Shown here in pieces: positions 1 to 8,003 of a stretch of DNA of 24,450 bases. How positions within the stretch are numbered: position 1 is the stretch's first letter; each line of letters opens with the position of its first letter. Source of the DNA: F23-D06 sp963620035. Lineage in GTDB: Bacteria; Bacteroidota; Bacteroidia; Bacteroidales; WCHB1-69. The notes below the pieces were generated by a model. That model was not told the origin of the DNA. It did no database searches and was given only the letters and a program-made list of their open reading frames with translations. The stretch spans positions 1 through 24,450 of the forward strand of contig CAVEXN010000033.1 of assembly GCA_963620035.1 (NCBI GenBank), in the 5' to 3' direction. The translations under genes were made by a program, and so were the position numbers.

Positions 1-1623
1 GGCACGCTTGTACCACGCTCCCACATAGTCGATGTTGCCCACGTTCTTCCATTTCCCGCCGAACACGGCTGTCATGTCAGCCTTCTGGCTCTCGCTCATC
101 AGGCGTGCTCCCACAAAGGGCGGATTGCCGATGATATAGTCCAGTTCCTCCTTCGGACACACGCTCTCCCAGTCTGTCTGCAGGGAGTTGCCCTCATGGA
201 TGTTGGCGTAGCTCTTGAGGGGCAGGAAGTCGATGTCGTGGTGGATGATCTTCTCCGTCTCCGCCATCATCTGCGCCTCGCTGATCCAGAGGGCGGTGGT
301 GGCTACGGTGACGGCGAAGTCGTTGATCTCGATGCCGTAGAACTGGTGGATGCTCACCTTGATGGGGTTGGTAAAGGCATCGAGCTGCTCCACGCTGTAT
401 ATCTGCTTGATAATCTCGTTCTCCAGACGGCGCAGGGAGAGGTAGGTCTCCGTGAGGAAGTTGCCCGATCCGCAGGCAGGGTCGAAGAAGCGCAATGCCG
501 CCATACGGTCTTGCAAGTCGTGCAGGGCACGCAGGCGTTTCTTTACGTTGGTCTCCTCCAAGCAGCGGGCAAAGTCGGCTTGCAGGGCGGAGTAAAACAA
601 AGGGTCGATGACCTTGTGGATGTTCTCTATCGACGTATAGTGCATACCTCCCGAGCGGCGCGTCTCGGGGTTGAGGGTACTCTCGAACACCCCACCGAAG
701 ATAGTAGGCGAAATCTCGCTCCAGTCGAAGTCGAGCGAGGCGTGCTGCAGGAGGGTATTGCGCAGTTCGTCGGTAAACTGCGGAACGTCTATCTCCTCGG
801 CGAAGAGGCCGCCGTTGGTGTAGGGGAAGGCGGCAAGGGTGGGGTTGAGATACTTACTCCGCTTGTCGGCAGGCGTATTGAGCGTGTCGAAGAGCTGCAC
901 CAGCGCTATTTGTATGAAGGAGGTGTCAAACTGGGCGAGGTAGTCGTGAAACTGATTGTGCCGGCCGAACACGCCCGCATCCTCGGCATAGAGGCAGAAC
1001 ACCAGGCGCACGCACAGGATATTCAGGTATCGGAGCGACTCCGGGTCGTCGGCATCGTATTGGCTGATGAGTGCGTCGTAGAGTTTGCCCACAATCTCGC
1101 CCGCCTTCATCGACACCTCCATCTCCTTCATGAGGTGCTCCGACTTCACGTCGACGAGAAACTGCAGGCGGTAGTATTCCCGCTCCAGGTCCTTCAACAG
1201 TATGCGCGACGGCTCGCCCTTGGGGTTCTCCATGTCGTAGACGTCGAACTCGGCAAAGTTGCAGGTAACGATCCATCGGGGCCGCTCGGAGTAAGGCAGC
1301 ACGGCGGAGTATCGCTGCGCCTGCTGGAAGGGCGTGAGCAACGTTCCGTCGCTCTGCTTGATGGCTTGCCGCAGGTCTTTTCCCAATGACTTCTGCTCTA
1401 TCATCACATGCGTGCCGGGTATCATCGCGTCGATGAAGGAAGTATGGTCGAGCCGCGCCTGCTGCTCGAAGGTAATGAATGTGGAGGGGCTGTCCACCCC
1501 GAAAATCTCAGTGAGGAGCTCGGTCCAGAATAACTGGCTCTCGCCCTTCTCGTATCCCCTGTTCTCCCATTTACTGGCGAAGGCTGCTGCTGCTGTCTTT
1601 TGTTGTTTCTCTGTCTTTGTCAT
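1..1623 (-). CDS. MmeI-like (type IIL) fused restriction-modification enzyme, C-terminus beyond window
   Basis: This is the N-terminal 541 codons of a single-chain restriction-methyltransferase; the frame is open from ATG at 1623 to the left edge with no stop. Near the N-terminus there is a PD-(D/E)XK-like nuclease site, D65...E76-Q-K78, in the context FIDAMIPGTHVMIEQKS. A helical spacer follows, then an adenine-methyltransferase core with SAM-binding motif DPACGSGNF (residues 381-389) and catalytic motif NPPF (500-503), followed by GARLMSESQ and NVGNIDYVGAWYKR, which resemble the MmeI family closely. MmeI relatives are about 900 residues, so the target-recognition domain should lie outside the window. 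In this family one polypeptide both methylates and cuts. A -7 promoter element lies 23 bp upstream of the start. I am sure of the family; the recognition site and whether the nuclease is active cannot be read here. Confidence 0.88.
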   Translation of the reverse strand, partial: MTKTEKQQKTAAAAFASKWENRGYEKGESQLFWTELLTEIFGVDSPSTFITFEQQARLDHTSFIDAMIPGTHVMIEQKSLGKDLRQAIKQSDGTLLTPFQQAQRYSAVLPYSERPRWIVTCNFAEFDVYDMENPKGEPSRILLKDLEREYYRLQFLVDVKSEHLMKEMEVSMKAGEIVGKLYDALISQYDADDPESLRYLNILCVRLVFCLYAEDAGVFGRHNQFHDYLAQFDTSFIQIALVQLFDTLNTPADKRSKYLNPTLAAFPYTNGGLFAEEIDVPQFTDELRNTLLQHASLDFDWSEISPTIFGGVFESTLNPETRRSGGMHYTSIENIHKVIDPLFYSALQADFARCLEETNVKKRLRALHDLQDRMAALRFFDPACGSGNFLTETYLSLRRLENEIIKQIYSVEQLDAFTNPIKVSIHQFYGIEINDFAVTVATTALWISEAQMMAETEKIIHHDIDFLPLKSYANIHEGNSLQTDWESVCPKEELDYIIGNPPFVGARLMSESQKADMTAVFGGKWKNVGNIDYVGAWYKRA

Positions 1624-1942
1624 TGCCCTTCACAATATGCGAGTGCAAAGATAAGCCAAATAATCATTGACAATCCGAACTTTCAGAGAAGAAAACACAT
1701 AAAAGCGGTTTTGTTTGACATACTTATGGGGTTTCTAAAAAAAACTATTGGCATTCAGATAATTGTTGAATTAGGAATGAGCGCGATGCCTCTAAACTCT
1801 AATAACCCGCCTTGACGGTTTCTTTGGATTTATGGCCTGTCTGCCGGCAAGTGTGAAATGATTGAGAATAGAAGTCCCCTATACATTGGAACGAAAAAAC
1901 GTGGGTAACATAATTCCGGCGGCCTGCCGTTTGTTGTAATTG
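1624..1942. other. Intergenic region between the restriction-modification gene and recQ
   Basis: This 319-bp AT-rich stretch contains the promoter of the MmeI-like gene at its left end and the 3' flank of recQ at its right end. A small plus-strand reading frame here shows no family signature or promoter. I see no RNA gene and no convincing terminator: a weak GC-rich stem at about 1918-1932 is not directly followed by a T-run. Confidence 0.6.
1646..1653 (-). promoter_or_regulatory. -7 promoter element of the MmeI-like gene
   Basis: On the minus strand the sequence reads TATCTTTG, a full match to the Bacteroidota -7 consensus TAnnTTTG. It ends 22 bases before the ATG at 1623, giving a predicted leader of about 16 nt. 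The -33 element is weak: ATTG with a 17-base spacer or TTCG with 22. Confidence 0.6.
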
Positions 1943-3829
1943 TCACAATTTGCCGTTGAGGTCGATGAGTTTGCGCATGGCGTCGGTGACGGTCTGCTCG
2001 TCGTAGGTCATGGCAAGGCGGTGCAGCACCTCTTTTTCGGAGAGCCCTTGTGAAGAAAGAGATTTGATTTGTTCGGTGATTGAGCGGACTACGGGTCGCG
2101 TGACGTGCGCCTTGCGGCACACGTCACATTCGCCGCAAGGTGCGCTCTGCTTTTCGCCGAAGTAGGCGAGCAGCAACTGGCTGCGGCATGTGCCGGTGGC
2201 GGTGACGTAGTCGACCATGGCTTGCATTCGAAGCAGCGCCCTCTCTTTCCGCTCTTCGTATATCTTGGGGTCGAAATAGATGTGGTCCGATGGGAGACGG
2301 TCTTGCATGAAGATGATGAGGGGGATGTCGCTTTGTTGGCTGTAATAGATGACCCCGCTCGCTCGCAGCCGCTGCAGCAATTGCACGGTTTCCGTTTCGG
2401 TGATGCCGATTCGTTCCGCCAGCGTCCGTTCGCTGATTTCTACATATTGGGTGAAGACGCCGCCATAGGAGCGGAGTATGGTCTTGACGGCTTCGGCGAG
2501 TTCTGGGTTGCGCTGCTCGAAGTCGAGCAGGTCGTCGCCGCCGAGCCGGAAACGGATTTGCGACACTTTGCGCAGGTTGCGCGACAAGACGACTGCGCCC
2601 GCCATTTCCAGCAGTTTGAGGGCGTTGAAATACTGCACGGGGGTCATGCCGACGGCGCGGATGTGGCTTTCCGCATAGAAGGGGAAGACGGCGTTCTTGC
2701 CGCCGCCCATGGCGATGCGGAAATGTTGGCACAATTCCTCATACACCTCACGCACCTTTTCCAATGGCGGAAAGGAGAGCGTGAACGAGCGTTTCAGCTG
2801 GCGGAGGTCGTACTGGTCATAGAGCAGGATGGCGGCCGCCGGCTTCTCGTCGCGTCCGCCGCGTCCGGCCTCCTGAAAGTAGGCTTCTATCGAGTCGGGC
2901 AGGTCAAGGTGTATCACAAAGCGCACGTCGGGCTTGTCGATGCCCATGCCGAAAGCGTTGGTGGCCACGATGACGCGCGTCTTGCCCGACATCCAGTCGT
3001 CTTGCCGGCGGTCTCGCTCGGCAGGGTCAAGGCCGGCATGGTAGAAGTCGGCCGCGATGCCGTTGCTGCGAAGGAACTCGGCAGCTTCGGCCGTCTTGCG
3101 CCGGTTGCGGACATAGACGATTCCCGTGCCACGATAGTGTTGCATAATGCGGAGCATACGGTTGTTCTTGTCTTCCTCGCTGACGACGAAGTAGGTGAGG
3201 TTCTCTCGCCGGAAACTCTTTTGGAACAGATTTTTTTTCTTGAAGTTAAGCCGATTTTGTATGTCGGCGGCCACTGCGGGGGTTGCCGTGGCGGTAAGGG
3301 CGAGCACTGTGGCGCCGGGGCACTGTTCGCGGATGGCGGCAATCTCAAGGTACGGCGGCCTGAAGTCATATCCCCATTGCGAGATGCAGTGCGCCTCGTC
3401 AACGGCAATCATCTTGACTGGCATGCGCTTGACGTTTGCCCGGAACTGCGGGGTTTGCAGCCGCTCGGGCGAGATGTAGAGGAAACGGCATACGGGGTCG
3501 AACAGCGCTGCGGAAAGTGCGTCTTCCATTTCAGAATTCTTCATCCCGGAATAGAGCGCCACCGCCTTGATGCCTTTGGATTTGAGGTGATAGACCTGGT
3601 CTTTCATCAGGGCTATCAGCGGCGATACCACAAGACACAACCCTTTCATCGCCAATGCCGGCACTTGAAAGCAGATGGACTTGCCGCCGCCCGTGGGCAG
3701 CAGCGCCAGCGTGTCGTTGCCTGCCAAAACCGACAGGATAATCTCTTCCTGAAGACTTCTGAAACTCTCGTAACCCCAATGGTTCTTCAGAATCTTCCTG
3801 ATTTCGTCTCTTTTGCTCACTTCTGCCAT
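1943..3829 (-). CDS. recQ: RecQ-family ATP-dependent DNA helicase, 628 aa, with inserted region before the zinc site
   Basis: This is a 3'-5' superfamily 2 DNA helicase for recombination and repair. Visible motifs: motif 0 Gln (Q27), Walker A PTGGGKS (45-51), DEAH box (144-147) followed by the RecQ aromatic-rich loop CISQWGYDFRP (148-158), ALTATAT (177-183), VATNAFGMGIDKPD (288-301) and EAGRGGRD (320-327). A four-cysteine zinc site, C548-x16-C565-x2-C568-x2-C571, has the normal RecQ spacing but sits about 170 residues further from the helicase core than in E. coli RecQ. No HRDC domain is evident. The ATG at 3829 is chosen because the family N-terminus begins there; the frame stays open further upstream only as an antisense-free extension through the OstA-like gene, with non-RecQ sequence. 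It starts 35 bp after the OstA-like gene and is probably the last gene of that operon. Confidence 0.93.
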   Translation of the reverse strand: MAEVSKRDEIRKILKNHWGYESFRSLQEEIILSVLAGNDTLALLPTGGGKSICFQVPALAMKGLCLVVSPLIALMKDQVYHLKSKGIKAVALYSGMKNSEMEDALSAALFDPVCRFLYISPERLQTPQFRANVKRMPVKMIAVDEAHCISQWGYDFRPPYLEIAAIREQCPGATVLALTATATPAVAADIQNRLNFKKKNLFQKSFRRENLTYFVVSEEDKNNRMLRIMQHYRGTGIVYVRNRRKTAEAAEFLRSNGIAADFYHAGLDPAERDRRQDDWMSGKTRVIVATNAFGMGIDKPDVRFVIHLDLPDSIEAYFQEAGRGGRDEKPAAAILLYDQYDLRQLKRSFTLSFPPLEKVREVYEELCQHFRIAMGGGKNAVFPFYAESHIRAVGMTPVQYFNALKLLEMAGAVVLSRNLRKVSQIRFRLGGDDLLDFEQRNPELAEAVKTILRSYGGVFTQYVEISERTLAERIGITETETVQLLQRLRASGVIYYSQQSDIPLIIFMQDRLPSDHIYFDPKIYEERKERALLRMQAMVDYVTATGTCRSQLLLAYFGEKQSAPCGECDVCRKAHVTRPVVRSITEQIKSLSSQGLSEKEVLHRLAMTYDEQTVTDAMRKLIDLNGKL

Positions 3830-3864
3830 AACTACCGTGCCCTCTCTTGAAGAACGAGGCCTTC

Positions 3865-5400
3865 CTATTTGTTTCGTGGTATGGGATTGCAAAACAAGTC
3901 CGGGATGGAATAGGGACGGTATTCGTCCAACCACCTGAAATTCTGCAGCCTCCGTTCCTTTTCCTCGAATTTGCTGTCCGGATAAATCGTCCCGTCCGGT
4001 TGGTCGTAAAAACGGATTTGATTTATTTTGCTGTTGTTCAACAATATCCGCATTTCGCTGGTGATGGAGGTGTTGATGCCGATCAAAGAGCTGTCCTCTT
4101 CTTGGAGGTAGTAGATGCACTCGGCGTTGTTGAGAATGTCGACTTGATAGAGACTGTTGTCTCTGATTAGCCCGGTGATGTAGGTGCCTTTTATCTGGTT
4201 GAACTCCGTATTTCCGTATAAGCCGCCGGCGATGAAGCCGGCCCGGCACAGGTCGATTTTCATGTTGTTGGAGTCGAGGATGGAGAATTGTATCGTGTCG
4301 GCTGAAAGTTGGTAGTCGCTTGACCACACTACAGGGTTGAAGAACATGGTAATGAGAGAGTCTTGGGTCAGATAGACCAGAGAGTCACAGGCGCCTTGCA
4401 GGTCGGTGCGGTAAAATTTTACTTTGTTGAAGGCTTTCACCCATTGGGTTTCGTGTTGCTCGTCGAAGAGCAGTTGGAGCGTGTCAGCGTGGAGGAAGAG
4501 TGAGTCGGAATTGTCGTCGATGAGGATGAGCAAAGCGCTGTCTGTCACAAACGAGACGGCCCCGTTGTCGTGATATTCGAAATAGTTGCCTTTCAGGATG
4601 TATTGCTGGATGGTGTCAACGGTAGTGACGTTGTTCCAGGCATGTCCGAATTTCAGTTCCTTGTCGTAGTAAACGCTGTCGGCAAACAGTCTCTTTTCTT
4701 TGTTGAGAAGTTTGACGTTGCCGGCAAGCACGGAGAGGTTGCGTCCGGTGTCAAACCATCCCCGTTCGGTGAAGATTTCGCTGGTGTCTTCTGTAGCGAC
4801 CAGATGGGTGGGGGAGATGAAGAACGCCGTCTTGCTGGCCGTGTTGTACTGCAGCGCCTCGCAGTTCATCCGGTAACTGTCGCTCCGGAGGAATACGTCC
4901 TTGTAAGCGAAAGCATCTTCGGTTTTGGAATAGTAACGTCCTTGCTTGCTGGTAAGGGTGTCTTTCTCATTGTAGAGCCGCCCGCCGGTAAGGTAATAGG
5001 CGCAGTCCTCGTTCAGGTCATAGATGAGGCTGTCGGTCAGCAGATAGGCCGACGACTTTTCCATCTTCACGCCGACGGCTATGGAGGCGGTTTTGCTGTT
5101 TCCGTCGTAATAGGCGCGCCGGCCGTACAGCCGCACCGAGTCGCCGATGAGGATGCGGATGTTGTTGCCGAATGCGATGAGGTAGTTGTCGCTCTCATAA
5201 AGGTAAGCGCTGTCGCAGTATCCTTTGATGTTGTCTTGAGCAAAGGACACATTGCCGATCAGCTTCTGTGCCCCGGGAAGTTCTTCCTCATCGTATAGCC
5301 CGACGTCGGCGCGGTATTGAATCTTCCGGTTCCCTTGTGCCGATGCCGTGACGACAAGGAAAAGGAGGAAGAAGATAAGTGCGCTGTTCCTGAATGACAT
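3865..5400 (-). CDS. OstA-like (LptA-family) periplasmic protein, probable LPS transport component
   Basis: This 511-residue protein starts with a signal peptide (hydrophobic segment about 7-19, cleavage near SAQ at 20-22). It continues with repeating beta-strand units of the OstA/LptA type, rich in patterns such as GNVSFAQDNIKGYCDSAYLY, LYGRRAYYDGNSKTASI and AGNVKLLNKEKRLFADSVYYD. E. coli LptA is only about 185 residues; long OstA-like proteins with several such segments are usual in Bacteroidota. The known family role is to bridge lipid A/LPS across the periplasm towards LptD. Its start lies one base after the stop of the MORN lipoprotein gene (TAACATG), so the two are almost certainly co-transcribed. 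I am confident of the family; its exact place in LPS export is inferred from relatives. Confidence 0.85.
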   Translation of the reverse strand: MSFRNSALIFFLLFLVVTASAQGNRKIQYRADVGLYDEEELPGAQKLIGNVSFAQDNIKGYCDSAYLYESDNYLIAFGNNIRILIGDSVRLYGRRAYYDGNSKTASIAVGVKMEKSSAYLLTDSLIYDLNEDCAYYLTGGRLYNEKDTLTSKQGRYYSKTEDAFAYKDVFLRSDSYRMNCEALQYNTASKTAFFISPTHLVATEDTSEIFTERGWFDTGRNLSVLAGNVKLLNKEKRLFADSVYYDKELKFGHAWNNVTTVDTIQQYILKGNYFEYHDNGAVSFVTDSALLILIDDNSDSLFLHADTLQLLFDEQHETQWVKAFNKVKFYRTDLQGACDSLVYLTQDSLITMFFNPVVWSSDYQLSADTIQFSILDSNNMKIDLCRAGFIAGGLYGNTEFNQIKGTYITGLIRDNSLYQVDILNNAECIYYLQEEDSSLIGINTSITSEMRILLNNSKINQIRFYDQPDGTIYPDSKFEEKERRLQNFRWLDEYRPYSIPDLFCNPIPRNK

Positions 5401-5401
5401 G

Positions 5402-6067
5402 TTAGAAAGGCAGCGAGTCTCTCTGCCCGACGATCCTGTCTTGTTTGAAGATGATTTCCTTGTAGAGGTTGCCCGCGTTGTCGTAATACCTTTCGGGACC
5501 GTCCTTGAGGTTCCTTACGTAACTTGTAGTCCTGTCAAGATGGCCGTTTGCGTTGTAGAACGAAACCGTGCCGTTGCCGTTTTTGAAGGTTCCTTCGCCC
5601 ACCACGACTCCGCGCTCGTCGTAATAGGTCCACGTGCCGTCAAACAGGTCGCTCTTGTAATTCCCTTCTGTCTTGATGTCTCCGCTCAGATGATAGGCCC
5701 TGAATGGTCCCTCCTTTTTGCCGTGTACGAAAGTGTATTCCAACGTCTTTTCCCCATTCGGGGTATAGATGGTCTGCAATCCCTCGACAGAGTCGTTTTC
5801 GTAACGGCAGTAGGTGTCCAGCATGCCGTTTTCGAAATAGCGGTGAAATTCGCCGTTCCGTTTCCCGTTTTTCATTTCGATTTCAATCTCTACGGTGTTG
5901 GGGGTGTTGTAGTAATAAATGGTTTTGCCGTTTTCTTTCCCGAAGCGATACTGGATGGAGGACTGGATTTTCCCGTCCGGGTAGTAGGTCCTTTCTGTTT
6001 TGCTGCATGAAGAGGCTGAAATGGTGGTCAGAATGCAGAGGATGATACAAGGCAAGGCGTTTTTCAT
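5402..6067 (-). CDS. MORN-repeat (YwqK-like) lipoprotein
   Basis: This 221-residue protein has a lipoprotein signal: MKN start, hydrophobic stretch to about residue 17, and lipobox SASSC with the lipidated cysteine at 21. The rest consists of toxin-immunity/MORN-type repeats with recurring YYPDGKIQ, NGKRNGEFHRYFENG, HGKKEGPFRAYHLSG, FDGTWTYYDERG and LKDGPERYYDNAG. Such repeats form stacked beta-hairpins; a specific function is not established for these exported forms. An alternative ATG at 6103 would overlap the promoter's spacer and spoil the signal peptide, so 6067 is preferred. It is the first gene of a unit with the OstA-like and recQ genes, which hints at an envelope role, although that is only inference. 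Confidence 0.82.
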   Translation of the reverse strand: MKNALPCIILCILTTISASSCSKTERTYYPDGKIQSSIQYRFGKENGKTIYYYNTPNTVEIEIEMKNGKRNGEFHRYFENGMLDTYCRYENDSVEGLQTIYTPNGEKTLEYTFVHGKKEGPFRAYHLSGDIKTEGNYKSDLFDGTWTYYDERGVVVGEGTFKNGNGTVSFYNANGHLDRTTSYVRNLKDGPERYYDNAGNLYKEIIFKQDRIVGQRDSLPF

Positions 6068-6092
6068 ATCTTTTATTGTCCGTTTTAGGCGG

Positions 6093-6124
6093 CAAAAGTA
6101 CAAAAATCATTACCAACTGCCAAA
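6093..6124 (-). promoter_or_regulatory. Consensus promoter of the MORN lipoprotein / OstA-like / recQ operon
   Basis: Read on the minus strand this is TTTG (6124-6121), a 20-base spacer, then TACTTTTG (6100-6093): a near-ideal Bacteroidota promoter (TTTG-N19-21-TAnnTTTG). The transcript would start near 6086, about 20 nt before the ATG at 6067. The core is identical over 18 bases to that of clpC. Confidence 0.72.
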
Positions 6125-6144
6125 AGAAAAGTGAGGGGCGCTGC

Positions 6145-6160
6145 AAGGCGTAACCGCCTT
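6145..6160. repeat. Short perfect inverted repeat downstream of the T9SS type A gene
   Basis: AAGGCG-TAAC-CGCCTT forms a 6-bp stem with a 4-nt loop, 62 bp past the stop of the gene ending at 6223. On the minus strand, the direction of transcription, there is no T-run after the stem, so it is at best a weak terminator. Confidence 0.35.
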
Positions 6161-6222
6161 TTCTGCGCTACTATGGCCTGAGCGATGCGGCTTTGCTGCA
6201 ACGCACCCCCACGGCAGGTGTA

Positions 6223-7749
6223 TCAGTATTTTATCACTTTTCGCTGGAACGTCCCCTCGTCCGTGACGACTTTCAGGATGTAGGTGCCTTGCGGCAGCGC
6301 GTAAATGTTGATGCTCGGGTTGGAGGTCGTGGCGGCCGTCAGGACTTTCTGTCCACACAGGTTGTACATTTCAATGGCCGAGACGTTCATTCTGCCGGTG
6401 TGTACGCTGATGGAGAAATTCGACGGGTTGGGATAGATGCAGAGCGGTGCTTGGCGGTGTTCTGTCACGGAACTGCCGTCCGACTTGGTGATTCGGATGT
6501 TGTTGAGCATGGTGTTGCCTTTGCTGGCATTGTCCAGTTTCCAGCGTATATAGCGGGTGTCGTTCAGCAGACGATGGCTGAAGCCGGAGAGCGTACCTGT
6601 CGGAATGTCTGTCTCGCTGTGGGAGGCAACGGTTGTCCAGTTGTTCCCGTCGGGCGACTGGCTGACGGTGAATGCGATGCCCTCGTATGCTGACGGGTTG
6701 CTTCCGCCTTTCATTCCGCCTACAGAATATGCGAGGGAATCCGGTGAACTGTCAAGATGCGCCACCAGCGATGCTTTGCCCGAGTTGGAAGCCTCGAACT
6801 TCACGGAGCCGTCGGCGTAAGAGTTGCCTAAATGGTAAGCCCTGAAACCGTTCATTTGCGTAATGTCCGCATGTCCGGACTCACTGTTTCCGGAGATGTC
6901 AAAAGGCAGTGTCACCAATGAGTTGGTGTCGAGGATGACATAATTGGCGGTGGCCGTTTCGCTGTCGTTCATGCCTGTTTTGGCGGCGACGGCCTTGATG
7001 GTGGTTGTGCTGCTGACGGCTATGGGGACCGTATAGACAGTGGAACGGGTGGAGGGCGTTGAGCCGTCCAGTGTGTAGTAGATGACCGCATCTGCGGTGG
7101 CGGATTGTATGGAAACCTGTTGCGCTGCATAGAAGGTGCCGCCGCCCGGTGTGAACGAGGGCTCTTCAACCGTTTGCAGCACCGCCTCTTCTCCGACAAC
7201 CAGACAGAGGTCGTCAATCCGGTATTCGACAGGCGCAAGGTTGGAGAAGCGGATGTGCAGGTTGGCGCATGCCGGCACGTTGCCGAAATGCACCCGATGC
7301 CACCCTGAAGTGCCGGTTCCCGTAGGAAGGGAATCGATCAGCGGCAGACGCTGCCACGTAAGGCTGTCACCCGAGGCTTCGACAACCAGATTGGACCCGT
7401 TTTCAGCCGTCGTTTTGCGAAGCCCGCAGTAAAGGTTAAGGCCGGCGAGTCCCTCTGTGTTGAGCCCCGAGAGCTGAAACCACTTTACGGTGTCGTTGAT
7501 CATGACGTTTCCGCCTGCCGAGGCGGAAGGATAACCGCTCGAGGCACTGGAGATGCGGATGTCACAAGTCCCGTTGCCCGTGTAGCGGACACTGTCGTTC
7601 TGCCATTCGCTGAAGTTCTGCACTAATGTGGTGACCGACGGGAACCCGAAATTCTCTTGATAGACAATCTGTTGCGCCTTCGTAGGCTGAAATCCGGCTA
7701 TGCCGGACATAATACCCCCGGCAAGGAAAAACTGAAAAATTCTTTTCAT
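6223..7749 (-). CDS. T9SS type A-sorted secreted protein with chitobiase/hexosaminidase C-terminal-like domain
   Basis: This is a 508-residue secreted or surface protein. It has a signal peptide (about 1-25, ending near TKAQ) and a beta-sandwich-like N-terminal region (about 26-190) with hallmarks of a discoidin/jelly-roll fold. A CHB_HEX_C-type domain follows at about 197-272, recognisable from PSFTPGGGTFYAAQQVSI and YYTLDGSTPS. A second beta-rich region covers about 275-430. The last 70 residues are a T9SS type A sorting domain: IYPNPSN (438-444), then IYALPQGTYILKVVTDEGTF and the basic end KVIKY. The known role of this tail is export by the Por machinery, cleavage, and surface attachment. 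No catalytic domain is visible, so the protein may be an adhesin or carbohydrate binder. It appears monocistronic with its own promoter. Confidence 0.85.
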   Translation of the reverse strand: MKRIFQFFLAGGIMSGIAGFQPTKAQQIVYQENFGFPSVTTLVQNFSEWQNDSVRYTGNGTCDIRISSASSGYPSASAGGNVMINDTVKWFQLSGLNTEGLAGLNLYCGLRKTTAENGSNLVVEASGDSLTWQRLPLIDSLPTGTGTSGWHRVHFGNVPACANLHIRFSNLAPVEYRIDDLCLVVGEEAVLQTVEEPSFTPGGGTFYAAQQVSIQSATADAVIYYTLDGSTPSTRSTVYTVPIAVSSTTTIKAVAAKTGMNDSETATANYVILDTNSLVTLPFDISGNSESGHADITQMNGFRAYHLGNSYADGSVKFEASNSGKASLVAHLDSSPDSLAYSVGGMKGGSNPSAYEGIAFTVSQSPDGNNWTTVASHSETDIPTGTLSGFSHRLLNDTRYIRWKLDNASKGNTMLNNIRITKSDGSSVTEHRQAPLCIYPNPSNFSISVHTGRMNVSAIEMYNLCGQKVLTAATTSNPSINIYALPQGTYILKVVTDEGTFQRKVIKY

Positions 7750-7835
7750 GATGTTTTGTTTTTTAGATGGTTAGAACTTGTTGTTTTGTTTTTACGGTGT
7801 CGCTGCTTACGCCGCCCGTGTTTTGTTACGGGATG

Positions 7836-7866
7836 CAAAGATATAAAAAATATTTATTATTCCAAT
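7836..7866 (-). promoter_or_regulatory. Promoter of the T9SS type A gene
   Basis: On the minus strand: ATTG (7866-7863), a 19-base spacer, then TATCTTTG (7843-7836). The -7 element is a full TAnnTTTG match and the -33 element matches 3 of 4 bases. The predicted leader is about 80 nt, longer than for other genes here, and contains two copies of an AAAAACAAAAC-like tract. Confidence 0.62.
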
Positions 7867-8003
7867 AAAAATGAAAAAAATTATTTTTTTTTATAAAATA
7901 CCGGAAAGCGGAAAGACCATATTCATTCCCGCCTACAAGCCTTTCTTAGACTTCGAAGCAATACGCTTATGGTCTATAGCCTTAAAACCTGAAAAGGGAT
8001 AGG

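Noticed and set aside
196..1389. Plus-strand open frame of 397 codons
   Set aside because: It lies in the same codon register as the MmeI-like gene on the other strand and only exists because that gene avoids TTA/CTA/TCA in this phase.
1600..1815. Plus-strand frame of 71 codons left of recQ
   Set aside because: It overlaps the start and promoter of the MmeI-like gene and has no recognisable features.
2105..3850. Plus-strand open frame of 581 codons antisense to recQ
   Set aside because: It mirrors recQ codons on the opposite strand, has no recognisable domain, and recQ motifs are complete.
3830..4327. N-terminal extension of recQ by 166 codons
   Set aside because: The extension lies inside the OstA-like gene in another frame and does not look like RecQ; the family start is at 3829.
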